A stretch of 64,000 nt of DNA from Nonomuraea fuscirosea (GTDB taxonomy: Bacteria; Actinomycetota; Actinomycetes; Streptosporangiales; Streptosporangiaceae): the NCBI RefSeq assembly GCF_003001935.1, contig NZ_PVNG01000002.1, positions 620,001-684,000 of the forward strand, given 5' to 3'. The translations under genes and the position numbers were made by a program. Positions 17,305 to 25,371 of the stretch are shown here, one piece after another. The notes beneath the pieces are model-generated. The model worked only from the letters and a program-made list of their open reading frames with translations, did not search any database and was not told where the DNA came from. Positions within the stretch are counted from its first letter, which is position 1, and each line of letters opens with the position of its first letter.

Positions 17305-17721
17305 ATGCACCGCGAACCGAACTCCGTTCCCACGATGCTCTTCGACTGGGGCTCGATCAAATGGCACGTGACGCCCGGCAGCGTGCCCGGCGCCTCGTCC
17401 ACGCTCGGCGAGGTGGTGATCAACCCGAACCGGGGTCACGACCGCCACCTGCACCCGCACTCCGACGAGATCCTCTACATCATCGAAGGGGAGGGGCGTC
17501 AGACGGTCGGTGACGACCCGGAGTTCGTGGTCAAGGCCGGTGACGCCGTCTGGATCCCCATGGGGACGCTGCACTCGACGTTCAACACCGGCTGGCGGCC
17601 CTTGCGGATCATCGCCACGTACACGCCGGGAGGCGCGGAGGAGGCGCTGCGCGACCTGCCGGACTTCATCGAGCTGGCACCCGGCGAGCACCCCACCTGG
17701 GAGGTCGGCCCGCCGAGCTGA
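17305..17721 (+). CDS. Small cupin-domain protein
   Basis: 138-aa single-domain cupin. The metal-binding motif is present: HLHPHSDEILYIIEGEG (two His and a Glu) and, in the second motif, IPMGTLHSTFNTG (His). It could be an isomerase, a dioxygenase or a metabolite-binding protein; the sequence does not decide. AGGAAAGGG sits 5 nt before the ATG. Last gene of the UPF0261/PEP-hydrolase-like operon and convergent with the GalD gene. Function unknown. Confidence 0.85.
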   Translation: MHREPNSVPTMLFDWGSIKWHVTPGSVPGASSTLGEVVINPNRGHDRHLHPHSDEILYIIEGEGRQTVGDDPEFVVKAGDAVWIPMGTLHSTFNTGWRPLRIIATYTPGGAEEALRDLPDFIELAPGEHPTWEVGPPS

Positions 17722-17748
17722 GGCTCCACCGAGCTGAGGCCCGGCGGC

Positions 17749-18822
17749 TCAGGGGCGGGGGTAGAGCGTGCCGTCGAAGAGCTTGCGCGCGGTGCGGACG
17801 TTCGCGGCCCGCAGCGCGGTGGGCGGGCTCGTGGACAGGTCGAGCTCCACCTCCACCTGGAGATGCCCGGTGGGATGCTCGACGTCCACCCGGCTGCCCG
17901 CGGGCAGCCGGGCGTACCGGCGCGCCACCCCGTTCTCCAGCAGCGCCGCCGTCACGACGCTGACGGCCCCCAGCACGCCGATCGCCGCGTGCGGCCTGAG
18001 CGGGATGAACGTACGGGTGCACAGCGCCCCGCCGTCCCTGGGCGGGGCCACCAGCGTGGTCTTCGGCACCGGCCGGCCCGTCACGTCACCGAGCCCCATG
18101 AGCCGGCCGGCCTGCAGGCGCAGCGACTGCACCCGTTCGCGCAGCTTCTCGTCGGCGGCCAGCTCCTCGTGCGGCTCGTACCCGGTGATCCCCAGGTCCT
18201 CGGCCGCCGCCACCACGACCGGCATGCCGTTGTCGACGCACGTCACCTCGACGCCGTCGATCACGTCCACCTCGCGGCCGGTCGGCAGCAGGCCGCCGGT
18301 GGCCGAGCCCGCCGTGTCCTCGAACCCGAGCACGACGGCCGCGGCCGTTCCCGGCACCCCGGAGATGGCGGTGCCGCCCCGGTAGCCGACGCGCCCGCCG
18401 GGCGTGGGGAAGCTCGCGGTGGCCGCGCCGCCGGAGTTGAGCAGGCGGATGCGCACCTCGGTGTGCTCGCGGCCCGGCGTGACCAGCCCGCGTTCGACGG
18501 CGAACGGGCCGACGCCGGCCAGCAGGTTCCCGCAGTTCTGCGCCGCCGAGACCACCGGCTCGTCCACGGCCACCTGGAGGAACAGGTAGTCGAGGTCGGC
18601 CGAAGGATCGGCGCTCGGCGACACCACGGCGACCTTGCTGGTCAGCGGATGCGCGCCGCCGATGCCGTCGATCTGGCGCGGGTCGGGGCTCCCCAGGGCG
18701 CGCAGCAGCAGGTCGTCGCGCTCCACGGGATCGGCGGGCAGGTCGGACGCCAGGAAGTACGCGCCCTTCGAGGTGCCGCCGCGCATCAGCATGCAGCGCA
18801 CGCCCTCATCGTCCGCTGTCAT
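17749..18822 (-). CDS. galD: 4-oxalomesaconate tautomerase (PrpF family)
   Basis: PrpF-family isomerase, 357 aa, with the DapF-like double fold. It would interconvert keto and enol forms of 4-oxalomesaconate in the 4,5-cleavage pathway of gallate/protocatechuate. Family features: N-terminal CMLMRGGTSKGAYFL, IDGIGGAHPLTSKVA, the Cys motif AAQNCGNLLAGVGPFAVE, and TCVDNGMPVV. Assignment to GalD rather than to methylaconitate isomerase (PrpF) rests on the neighbouring GalC/LigK and GalB genes. The start has only a weak ribosome binding site. It is the last gene of the galB-galC-galD order on this strand. Confidence 0.82.
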   Translation of the reverse strand: MTADDEGVRCMLMRGGTSKGAYFLASDLPADPVERDDLLLRALGSPDPRQIDGIGGAHPLTSKVAVVSPSADPSADLDYLFLQVAVDEPVVSAAQNCGNLLAGVGPFAVERGLVTPGREHTEVRIRLLNSGGAATASFPTPGGRVGYRGGTAISGVPGTAAAVVLGFEDTAGSATGGLLPTGREVDVIDGVEVTCVDNGMPVVVAAAEDLGITGYEPHEELAADEKLRERVQSLRLQAGRLMGLGDVTGRPVPKTTLVAPPRDGGALCTRTFIPLRPHAAIGVLGAVSVVTAALLENGVARRYARLPAGSRVDVEHPTGHLQVEVELDLSTSPPTALRAANVRTARKLFDGTLYPRP

Positions 18823-18895
18823 CGATCACCGCCAAGGGTCACCGCCATCGGTCACCGGTGCCGGTCGCCGCATGGGTCACGTTCATCGGTCAGGT
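18823..18895. repeat. Degenerate 13-bp repeats between galC and galD
   Basis: The spacer is made of several degenerate copies of CATCGGTCACCG (for example CATCGATCACCG, CATCGGTCACCG, CATGGGTCACG, CATCGGTCAGG). The last copy merges with the end of the galC gene (CATCGATCACTG). It looks like slippage expansion of a gene end; no promoter is evident. Confidence 0.6.
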
Positions 18896-19597
18896 TCATC
18901 GATCACTGTCGTACTCCTCCGCGCTCACGTACGTGATGCCGAGCTCGGGCAGGCGTTCGCGCAGGCCGTAGCGGTCGAGGCCGAGTTCGCCCTTCTCGAA
19001 CGCCTCCCGCGTCGCCGCCTCCTTGGCGGCCCGCGCGGCGGAGGCTTCGATGCCCCGCTCCAGGTCCTGGCGCGGGCACACGAGCACCCCGTCGTCGTCG
19101 GCGATGATCGGGTCGCCGGGCCGGACGAGCTGCCCGCCGATCGTGACCGGCACGTTCACCGCGCCCGCCGTCGCCTTCACCGTGCCCTGCGCGCTGACCG
19201 CCGCGCTCCACGCGGGAAAGCCCATCGCCCGCAGCTCCCCCACGTCGCGCACACCCGCGTCGATCACCACGCCGCGCACGCCGCGGTGGCGCAGCGCGGT
19301 CGCGAACAACTCCCCGAACATGCCGTCCGTGCACGGCGACGTCGTGGTGACGACCAGGAGATCGCCCTCCTGGCACTGCTCGACCGCGACGTGGATCATC
19401 AGGTTGTCGCCCGGCCAGCACACCGCGGTGACCGCGTTGCCGCCCGTCCGCGCGCCCGGCCAGGCGGGACGCAATCCGGGGCCGAGGTAGCCGGTGCGGC
19501 CGAGGGCCTCGTGCACGGTCGCGACGCCGTACGAGGCCAGCGTGTCGATGCGGTCGACGGGCGCCCGCGTGATGCCGGTGACGACCACGTTCCTCAT
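18896..19597 (-). CDS. ligK: 4-carboxy-4-hydroxy-2-oxoadipate aldolase (RraA-like, LigK/GalC)
   Basis: Class II aldolase of the RraA-like fold, 233 aa. It would split 4-carboxy-4-hydroxy-2-oxoadipate into pyruvate and oxaloacetate, the last step of protocatechuate 4,5-cleavage or gallate catabolism. Key motifs: VATVHEALGRTGYLGPGLRP, MIHVAVEQCQEGDLLVV, and VIDAGVRDVGELRAMGFPAW holding the Arg-Asp metal/substrate site. The start overlaps the galB stop by 4 bp. Length and motifs fit LigK well; a plain RraA regulator would be shorter and not in this context. Confidence 0.87.
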   Translation of the reverse strand: MRNVVVTGITRAPVDRIDTLASYGVATVHEALGRTGYLGPGLRPAWPGARTGGNAVTAVCWPGDNLMIHVAVEQCQEGDLLVVTTTSPCTDGMFGELFATALRHRGVRGVVIDAGVRDVGELRAMGFPAWSAAVSAQGTVKATAGAVNVPVTIGGQLVRPGDPIIADDDGVLVCPRQDLERGIEASAARAAKEAATREAFEKGELGLDRYGLRERLPELGITYVSAEEYDSDR

Positions 19598-20337
19598 GCG
19601 AGCACGTCCGTGACCTGCGGGTAGAGCCGCATGTACGCCTCGCCCATGGTGTCGTGCGCCAGCCCCAGATTGGGGCCCGCGTTGCGCTTGAGCTGCACCC
19701 CGCGCCGCTTGGCCAGGTCGGTGTAGTAGTCCCACATGTGCTGCTGGGCCGGCAGGCACTCCATGGCCTTGCGCTTCCTGTCGAACACCGGGGTGATGTC
19801 GAGCAGCAGGTCGGGCTTGAAGTCGCACTGCTCGGGCTGGTGCGGCTCGAAGAAGAACACCGGTGGCGCGCCGAGCGGCGCGCCGGGCGCGTCGTAGCCG
19901 GCGGCCTGCGCCAGCACGCGCGCCTGCAACGCCATGCGGGCCGCCGCCGGATGGTCGCCGTTGTACGGATCGGCCAGCGGATGGGTCAGCACCACCTCCG
20001 GTTCGAGCTCCCGGTAGACCCGGACGAGCCGGTCGACCAGCTCCGGGCTCTCGATCAGCGGGTAGTCGCCGGCGTCGAAGAACTCGATCTCCGCGCCCAG
20101 CGCCGCGGCGGCGTTCTGCGCCTCCTCGCGGCGGATCGCCTTGATCTCGTCGAGCGTACGGCCGGCCCGCCACGCCTTCGCGGACTCGCCGCGTTCGCCG
20201 AAGCTGAGGCAGACCACCTTGGCGCGCTCGCCACGGCTGCTCGCGAGGGCGATCGCGCCGCCCGCGCGCCAGACGAAGTCGCCCGCGTGGGCACTGATCA
20301 CCAGAAGGGTGCGGGAAGAGGTCTCTGCCGAGGTCAC
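19594..20337 (-). CDS. galB: 4-oxalomesaconate hydratase (PIG-L/LmbE family, GalB type)
   Basis: Zinc-dependent PIG-L-fold protein, 247 aa. In the GalB subgroup it hydrates 4-oxalomesaconate to 4-carboxy-4-hydroxy-2-oxoadipate rather than deacetylating sugars. Zinc motif SAHAGDFVWRAGG (family AHPDD pattern with Gly in place of the first Asp) and the distal HPLADPYNGDHPAA are visible, as is CLSFGERGESAKAW. It heads the operon galB-ligK-galD and its upstream region carries TTGTCAACAC, related to the sites near the GntR gene. No ring-cleaving dioxygenase is present in this window. Confidence 0.83.
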   Translation of the reverse strand: MTSAETSSRTLLVISAHAGDFVWRAGGAIALASSRGERAKVVCLSFGERGESAKAWRAGRTLDEIKAIRREEAQNAAAALGAEIEFFDAGDYPLIESPELVDRLVRVYRELEPEVVLTHPLADPYNGDHPAAARMALQARVLAQAAGYDAPGAPLGAPPVFFFEPHQPEQCDFKPDLLLDITPVFDRKRKAMECLPAQQHMWDYYTDLAKRRGVQLKRNAGPNLGLAHDTMGEAYMRLYPQVTDVLA

Positions 20338-20367
20338 CCAGCCGACGCTAAAAGCCGATCGGCCGGA

Positions 20368-20377
20368 TTGTCAACAC
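20368..20377. promoter_or_regulatory. Candidate GntR operator upstream of galB
   Basis: TTGTCAACAC, differing at one base from the inverted repeat TTGTCAACAA found 75 bp away in the divergent promoter. It lies 31 bp upstream of the galB start. Probably bound by the FadR/FCD-type regulator at 21295-21936. Confidence 0.5.
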
Positions 20378-20435
20378 TTTCGCTCGCAATCCACGCGCCT
20401 CTCCCGTTTCCGGTGGCTAGCCTGAGCTGAATCTG

Positions 20436-20452
20436 GACAATATTGTCAACAA
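20436..20452. promoter_or_regulatory. Overlapping palindromes upstream of the dehydrogenase gene
   Basis: GACAATATTGTC (20436-20447) is a perfect 12-bp palindrome, overlapped by TTGTCAACAA (20443-20452), an inverted repeat of TTGT/ACAA. Both lie 30-46 bp upstream of the start codon at 20482. The same GACAATATT core recurs at 21972 upstream of the GntR gene. Confidence 0.65.
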
Positions 20453-20481
20453 CAAGGAGTGCCGGTTAAGGAAGGACGTCC

Positions 20482-21285
20482 ATGCAGGACCCTCAGGTCG
20501 CGCTGCTCGGTTACGGTGAGGTCGGCCGCATCCTGGCCGGCGGACTCGCCGGACGTGTCCCGCTGCGCGTGTACGACCCGGCCTGCCCGCCCGGCGGACC
20601 GGCGTCCGGTGAACTGGTCGCGTCCAATGCCGCCGCCGTACGCGGGGCCGACGTCGTCATCGCGGTCACCACCGGCGCCGACAGCCTCACCGCGGGCGCC
20701 GAGTCGCTGCCCCACCTCAAGCCCGGCGCCCTGTACGCCGACCTGTCCACCGGCGCGCCCGGCGACAAGCGGCGCCTGGCCGAGGTGCTGGAGCCGGGCG
20801 GCGCGGCCGTCGTGGACGGGGCGATCATGGCGCCGATCCCGCTGCGCGGCCTGGCGACGCCGGTCCTGGCCAGCGGGGAGCAGGCGGAGCGGTTCGCCGC
20901 GTTCGCCGGCGCGCACGGCATGGCGGTGACGCCGATCGGCGGCGCGCCCGGCGACGCCGCGGCCCGCAAACTGCTGCGCAGCGTGCTGGTGAAAGGGCTC
21001 AGCGCCCTGCTCATCGAGTCCCGGCGGGCGGCTGAGGCGGCCGGGCTGGGGGAGTGGTTCTGGGAGCATCTGCTGGAGACCGTGCAGAACGCCGACGAGG
21101 CCTTCGTGGTCCGGCTGCTCCAGGGAGCGGGACAGCACGGCGTGCGGCGGGTGCACGAGATGGAGGCGGCCACCCGGATGCTGACGGCGCTCGGCGTGCC
21201 CTCCACCATGACCGAGGCCACCACCGCCACCCTCGATCACGCCACCCGCACCGGCGTCCCACCCACCCCGGACCAAGCCCCGTGA
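20482..21285 (+). CDS. NAD(P)-binding 6-phosphogluconate dehydrogenase-like protein (DUF1932)
   Basis: 267-aa beta-hydroxyacid dehydrogenase-like protein. The N-terminal Rossmann fold shows GYGEVGRILAGGL (GxGxxG) and YADLSTGAPGDKRRLAEVL. The substrate-loop region reads VVDGAIMAPIPLRG. The C-terminal half contains the family lysine (AARKLLRSVLVKGLSALLIE) and a DUF1932-type helical part. It is divergent from galB and convergent with the GntR gene, with shared candidate operators, so it probably handles a side-product or an upstream semialdehyde/hydroxyacid of the aromatic pathway. The exact substrate is unknown. Confidence 0.83.
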   Translation: MQDPQVALLGYGEVGRILAGGLAGRVPLRVYDPACPPGGPASGELVASNAAAVRGADVVIAVTTGADSLTAGAESLPHLKPGALYADLSTGAPGDKRRLAEVLEPGGAAVVDGAIMAPIPLRGLATPVLASGEQAERFAAFAGAHGMAVTPIGGAPGDAAARKLLRSVLVKGLSALLIESRRAAEAAGLGEWFWEHLLETVQNADEAFVVRLLQGAGQHGVRRVHEMEAATRMLTALGVPSTMTEATTATLDHATRTGVPPTPDQAP

Positions 21286-21294
21286 CGAGCCGCG

Positions 21295-21936
21295 TCAGGT
21301 GGGGCCGGCTTCGAGGGCCTTGGTGACGCTGCGCAGGTGCTGCTGCATGGCGGTCTGCGCGGCCTCGGGGTCGCGGGCCACGATCGCGGCCACGATCAGC
21401 TCGTGCTGCGGCAGCGACACCGCCGCCCGCCCCGGCTGCCTGGCCAGCCGGAACTTGTGCCGCACCACCTGCGCCCCCAGCCGTTCGATGATCGCCGCCG
21501 AGGTGCGGTGCCCGGCGATGGCGCGGATCTCGGCGTGCAGGGCGGCGTTCAGCTCCGAGTACCGGTCGACGTCGTTGACCGCCACGGCCTCCCGCATGTC
21601 GCCCACGATCTCGCGCAGCCGCGTGGCCTGCTCGGGCGTGACCCGCTCGGCGGCCTTGGCCGCGGACAGGCCCTCCAGCACCATCCGCACCTCGGTGATC
21701 TCGACGGCCTCCTCCCGCGAGATCGCCCGGACGCGGGCGCCCTTGTTGCGCAGGATCTCGACGAGCCCTTCGCCCGCGAGCTCCTTGAACGTCTCGCGCA
21801 CCGCCGCCCGCGCGGCGCCGAACTGCTCGCACACGTCGGCCTCGACCAGCCGCTGGTTGGGCACGAAGTCCCCGTCGAGTATGGCCGACCTGACCCGGTC
21901 GGTCAGCGTCTCCTCCTGCGGGGACCCTGCGGTCAC
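21295..21936 (-). CDS. GntR-family (FadR/FCD) transcriptional regulator
   Basis: 213-aa regulator with an N-terminal winged helix (LTDRVRSAILDGDFVPNQRL, then FGAARAAVRETFKELAGEG) and a C-terminal FCD all-helical ligand domain. The metal-binding His/Asp pattern of FCD proteins is plausible in ELNAALHAEIRAIAGH. It is placed at the end of the aromatic-acid cluster and has a GACAATATT site upstream, as has the dehydrogenase gene. I infer that it represses galB-ligK-galD, the dehydrogenase and itself, and is induced by a pathway intermediate. Confidence 0.88.
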   Translation of the reverse strand: MTAGSPQEETLTDRVRSAILDGDFVPNQRLVEADVCEQFGAARAAVRETFKELAGEGLVEILRNKGARVRAISREEAVEITEVRMVLEGLSAAKAAERVTPEQATRLREIVGDMREAVAVNDVDRYSELNAALHAEIRAIAGHRTSAAIIERLGAQVVRHKFRLARQPGRAAVSLPQHELIVAAIVARDPEAAQTAMQQHLRSVTKALEAGPT

Positions 21937-21971
21937 GACTTCTCCTGGTGCCGTACGGACGTATCTGGTTC

Positions 21972-21988
21972 GACAATATTATGAACAA
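21972..21988. promoter_or_regulatory. Candidate autoregulatory operator of the GntR gene
   Basis: GACAATATTATGAACAA keeps the left arm of the palindrome at 20436 (GACAATATT) and ends with the GAACAA half. It is 36-52 bp upstream of the regulator start. Similarity to two other sites in the cluster supports a common binder. Confidence 0.55.
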
Positions 21989-22120
21989 TCCGTGCGTGGT
22001 CGTGCGGCCGGAGGGCCCCCACCGCGCGGGCCTGGCGCTTTGATCGTTTGGCCCCGATCTGTCGGTGCCCTCTAGTAAGTTCCCGGATCATTCGATCAGC
22101 CGGTCGCGGAGAGCACGGGC

Positions 22121-22660
22121 ATGTCCGCGCGTGCCCGCGAGCCGGCAGGGGCGGGAGGTTCTGAGGCCGTGGACGCGGACAATGCCGCGTGGGAAGAGCG
22201 CAGCGTGCTCCGGGTGGTGCCACCCGTCGAGCCGCGCAAGCTCGCGAAAGTGCCCTTCGTCGAGCTGGCCGACGGCCGGCTGCAGGGCGTCGTGTCGAGC
22301 GGATCCGACATCGAGCGGGTCTACGTCTCGTCGATCAGCGCCGGTGATCACGCGCTGAGCTGCAGCACCAACAACAACCGGCCGTGCGGCGCGCTGCACG
22401 GTTACGCGTGCAAGCACATCAACCTGCTGGCCGACGAGGCGGTCGTGCAGTACGGGCTCGATCGGGTGGCCCGCTACCTGCGGGTCGAGGTCCCTGAGGG
22501 GGAACGCCTGATGGCGCACATCAACGGCCACGTCGAGCGCACCCCGGCGGCCGTCGTGTTCAGCCGGTTCCTGCGCCACCTGGCCTACCTGGAGGTGCCC
22601 GACAGCACCGGCCCGCTGACCGAGCTGCACTGGTTCCCGGCGACGGGGGCGGTGCGCTGA
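22121..22660 (+). CDS. SWIM-like zinc-finger protein, first gene of vWA/MoxR operon
   Basis: 179-aa protein. The only clear motif is a cysteine/histidine cluster at about residues 80-101: LSCSTNNNRPC followed by GYACKHINLL. The CKHxxxLL ending is the hallmark of SWIM zinc fingers, though the first Cys pair is spaced more widely than in the classical CxC. It probably binds zinc and perhaps DNA or a protein partner. The stop overlaps the next start by one base. A GGAGAG lies upstream of the ATG; a GTG near 22168 is an alternative. In related actinobacterial clusters a SWIM protein accompanies the vWA and MoxR genes, which fits. Confidence 0.7.
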   Translation: MSARAREPAGAGGSEAVDADNAAWEERSVLRVVPPVEPRKLAKVPFVELADGRLQGVVSSGSDIERVYVSSISAGDHALSCSTNNNRPCGALHGYACKHINLLADEAVVQYGLDRVARYLRVEVPEGERLMAHINGHVERTPAAVVFSRFLRHLAYLEVPDSTGPLTELHWFPATGAVR

Positions 22661-24045
22661 TGCTCGACGTACAGCTGAGCGAGCTGATCGCGGACGGCCC
22701 CGCGGGAGTCGGCGCGGCGCTCGACGTGGTGGCGGGGTTCGACGCCGCGCTCACCCACGGGTTCGCCCGGATCGGCGAGGAGCCGGCGGCGGCGCTGGCC
22801 GCCCTGGCGGGCGCGCTGGGGGGCACCCCGCTGGCCGGGCGGGTGAGCGAGGCCGTGGAGAAGGTGAGCGCGGGCTCCGTCGCGGACGAGCACCTGGCCG
22901 CGCTGGCCGGCGGCCGGGCGGCGCTGTTCGGCGCGGTCCACGACGCCCTGCTGGCCCGCCTGGACACGGCGCTGGGCCGCACCCGCGCCACCTGGGAGCC
23001 GGTCGCCGGCGAGAGCGAGACCCGGGCCAATCTGCTCGCCGGCTGCCGCATCTGGCTGCGCGAGCTGGCCATCGTGGGCTGGCGCGGCGTCGATCACGAC
23101 CTGGTCGCCTCCGCCGACCAGACCATCGAGGCGCTGCTGGCCGTGCCGGAGCTGCGCGGCCTGGCGGTGCTGCTCGACGGCCTCGCGACGGAGCTGCGGG
23201 CCTCCAGCCCGATCGCCACGATGGACCGGCTGCCCGCCCGCCGGTGGGCCGACCTGTGGACGCGCGCCACGCTGCTGTCGCAGCAGGGCCCGTGGCCCGG
23301 CGGCGGCGAGCGGGTGTCGGGCCGGCTGCTGATCCTGGGCGCCGACGTGCACGAGCACGCCACCGTCGTCCGCGTGCAGGTGCACGCGGTGCTGGAGCCG
23401 TCGGGAGGCGCGCCCACCATGCTCGTCCGGACGAGCGTGGCCGCCGCCAAGGTGGACACGATCGTCGGCCCGACCGTGTGGCGGCTGCTCGGCGGCCACC
23501 CCGCGCTGCTGGCCGCGCTGGCCGAGCACCGCAGCCTGGAGATCACCGACATGCCGCTGCTGCCCGGCGGCGACCTCGTGTGGCACGACGACCGCGCCCG
23601 TCCGGGCGAGGAAGCCGACCCGTTCGCCACCGCCCGGCTCCAGCTCGGCGCGGCCACGGCGGCGGCGGTGACGCCGCTCGACCGCCATCCGGTGCGCATC
23701 GCCGAGCCCGTCTTCGTCGAGGGCTACAAGTCCGACGGCCGGACGCTGACCCTCGGCGGGGGCAAGATCGCGTTCGACCTCGACCGGCTGCCGTCCTGCG
23801 GCCCGCTCACCCCCGCGCTGCTCAAGGCCTCCACCGCCTGCGTCGGCCTGCTGCGCTGGGACGGCGGGCAGTGGTCGCTCCAGCCGCTCGCGGTGCAGTC
23901 GGTGGTCAAGAAGGAGCCGGTCGCGGCGCACAACGGCGACTGGGCCAAGGGCCCGACCGACCCGAAGGCGGCCAAGGCCGAGGCCAGGAACGGTGACGTG
24001 GTCGCCGTGCTGCGCGAACGAGCGGGACGGCTGCTGCGGAAATGA
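22660..24045 (+). CDS. Uncharacterised protein of the vWA/MoxR operon
   Basis: 461-aa protein I do not recognise. The first 200 residues are Ala/Leu-rich and look helical. The middle has beta-rich stretches (RLLILGADVHEHATVVRVQ, TMLVRTSVAAAKVDTIVG) and a short GWRGVDHDLV. The C-terminus is basic (AKAEARNGDVVAVLRERAGR). There is no signal peptide or membrane helix. It is coupled on both sides: one base overlap with the SWIM-like gene and four with the vWA gene. That makes it a fixed part of the module, perhaps an adaptor or substrate-recognition part for the MoxR/vWA machine. Confidence 0.75.
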   Translation: MLDVQLSELIADGPAGVGAALDVVAGFDAALTHGFARIGEEPAAALAALAGALGGTPLAGRVSEAVEKVSAGSVADEHLAALAGGRAALFGAVHDALLARLDTALGRTRATWEPVAGESETRANLLAGCRIWLRELAIVGWRGVDHDLVASADQTIEALLAVPELRGLAVLLDGLATELRASSPIATMDRLPARRWADLWTRATLLSQQGPWPGGGERVSGRLLILGADVHEHATVVRVQVHAVLEPSGGAPTMLVRTSVAAAKVDTIVGPTVWRLLGGHPALLAALAEHRSLEITDMPLLPGGDLVWHDDRARPGEEADPFATARLQLGAATAAAVTPLDRHPVRIAEPVFVEGYKSDGRTLTLGGGKIAFDLDRLPSCGPLTPALLKASTACVGLLRWDGGQWSLQPLAVQSVVKKEPVAAHNGDWAKGPTDPKAAKAEARNGDVVAVLRERAGRLLRK

Positions 24046-25361
24046 CCGAGACCCCCGTCACGGCGCCCGAGGCGCAGAGCGCCGACCAGACCAAGCGCCA
24101 GGTGCTCTACTGGCGGCTGCTGTCCCGGCTGTTCAGCCCCGACGAGCAGCCCTCGCTGGAGAACGCCAGCGTCGGCATCGTCGGCGAGCTGGGCCTGCCG
24201 CCCGCGCTGCTCGACCCAGGGGTGTCGGTGGACAACCTGGTGCAGCGCTTCCCCGAGCTGGCCGCACAGTTCGAGGGCCTGATGACCGAGCAGGAGCACG
24301 AGGAGGGCGACGAGGTCCGCCGCGCGGCCCTCGTCTCCAAACTGCTGCTCAACGTGTTCGCGACCGGCTCCGGCAACGTCAGCGCGAGCCAGTTGCAGAG
24401 CTGGAAGCAGGACGCCGGCTGGTTCGAGCGCGGCATGGGCTGCGAGCCCGGCGGGCTGCGCCACCGCGTGGGCGACGAAGAGCTGGCCAAGGTCCTCGCC
24501 GGCCTGGAGGGCGACCTGGTCAAGCGCATGCGCCTGCGCGAGGTGCTCGCCGATCCGGCCCTGGCCAAGCAGCTGACGCCGAGCATGTCGCTGATCGAGC
24601 AGCTCCTGCACGACAAGTCCAACCTGTCGGGCGTCGCGCTGGCCAACGCCAAGGCGCTGATCCGCAGGTTCGTGGACGAGGTCGCCGAGGTGCTGCGCAC
24701 CCAGGTGGAGAAGGCCAGCGCGGGCGTCATCGACCGGTCGGTGCCGCCGAAGCGGGTCTACCGCAACCTCGACATCGAACGGACGATCTGGAAGAACCTC
24801 ACCAACTGGAGCCCCGACGACCGGCGGCTCTACGTGGACCGGCTCTTCTACAAGCAGACCGCCCGCCGCACCACCCCGGCCCGCGTGATCGTGGTCGTCG
24901 ACCAGTCGGGCTCGATGGTGGACGCCATGGTCAACTGCACCATCCTGGCCTCGATCTTCGCCGGGCTGCCGAAGGTGGACGTGCACCTGGTCGCCTACGA
25001 CACCAGGGCACTCGACCTGACCCCGTGGGTGAGCGACCCGTTCGAGGTGCTGCTGCGCACCACCCTCGGCGGCGGCACCGACGGCACGGTCGCGATGGCG
25101 CTGGCCAGGCCGAAGATCGCCGATCCGCGCAACACCGCGATGGTGTGGATCTCCGACTTCTACGACAACCGATCACTGATCACCGACTTCGAGGCGATCC
25201 ACCGTTCGGGGGTCAAGTTCATCCCCGTCGGCTCGGTCAACAGCTCGGGCAGCCAGAGCGTCGACCCGTGGTACCGCCAGAAACTCAAGGCCATGGGCAC
25301 GCCCGTGCTCTCCGGCCATGTCCGCAAGCTCGTGTTCGAGCTCAAGAACTTCCTCGCCTAG
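24042..25361 (+). CDS. vWA-domain protein, MoxR partner (CoxE-like)
   Basis: 439-aa protein with a C-terminal von Willebrand factor A domain. The MIDAS metal site is complete: DQSGSM (Asp at about residue 287), the Thr in LGGGTDG, and the Asp in WISDFYDN. The N-terminal 230 residues are helical with no known motif. MoxR ATPases work together with vWA proteins of this type as chaperones or metal-inserting machines, using the MIDAS to bind a substrate or partner. The start overlaps the previous stop (ATGA), and the MoxR gene begins 10 nt after the stop. Confidence 0.9.
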   Translation: MTETPVTAPEAQSADQTKRQVLYWRLLSRLFSPDEQPSLENASVGIVGELGLPPALLDPGVSVDNLVQRFPELAAQFEGLMTEQEHEEGDEVRRAALVSKLLLNVFATGSGNVSASQLQSWKQDAGWFERGMGCEPGGLRHRVGDEELAKVLAGLEGDLVKRMRLREVLADPALAKQLTPSMSLIEQLLHDKSNLSGVALANAKALIRRFVDEVAEVLRTQVEKASAGVIDRSVPPKRVYRNLDIERTIWKNLTNWSPDDRRLYVDRLFYKQTARRTTPARVIVVVDQSGSMVDAMVNCTILASIFAGLPKVDVHLVAYDTRALDLTPWVSDPFEVLLRTTLGGGTDGTVAMALARPKIADPRNTAMVWISDFYDNRSLITDFEAIHRSGVKFIPVGSVNSSGSQSVDPWYRQKLKAMGTPVLSGHVRKLVFELKNFLA

Positions 25362-25371
25362 GAGACCGCGA

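Noticed and set aside
17705..17760. Repeated CCGAGCTGAGGC between the cupin and galD genes as a terminator
   Set aside because: It is a direct repeat with only weak pairing; I do not see a stable hairpin.
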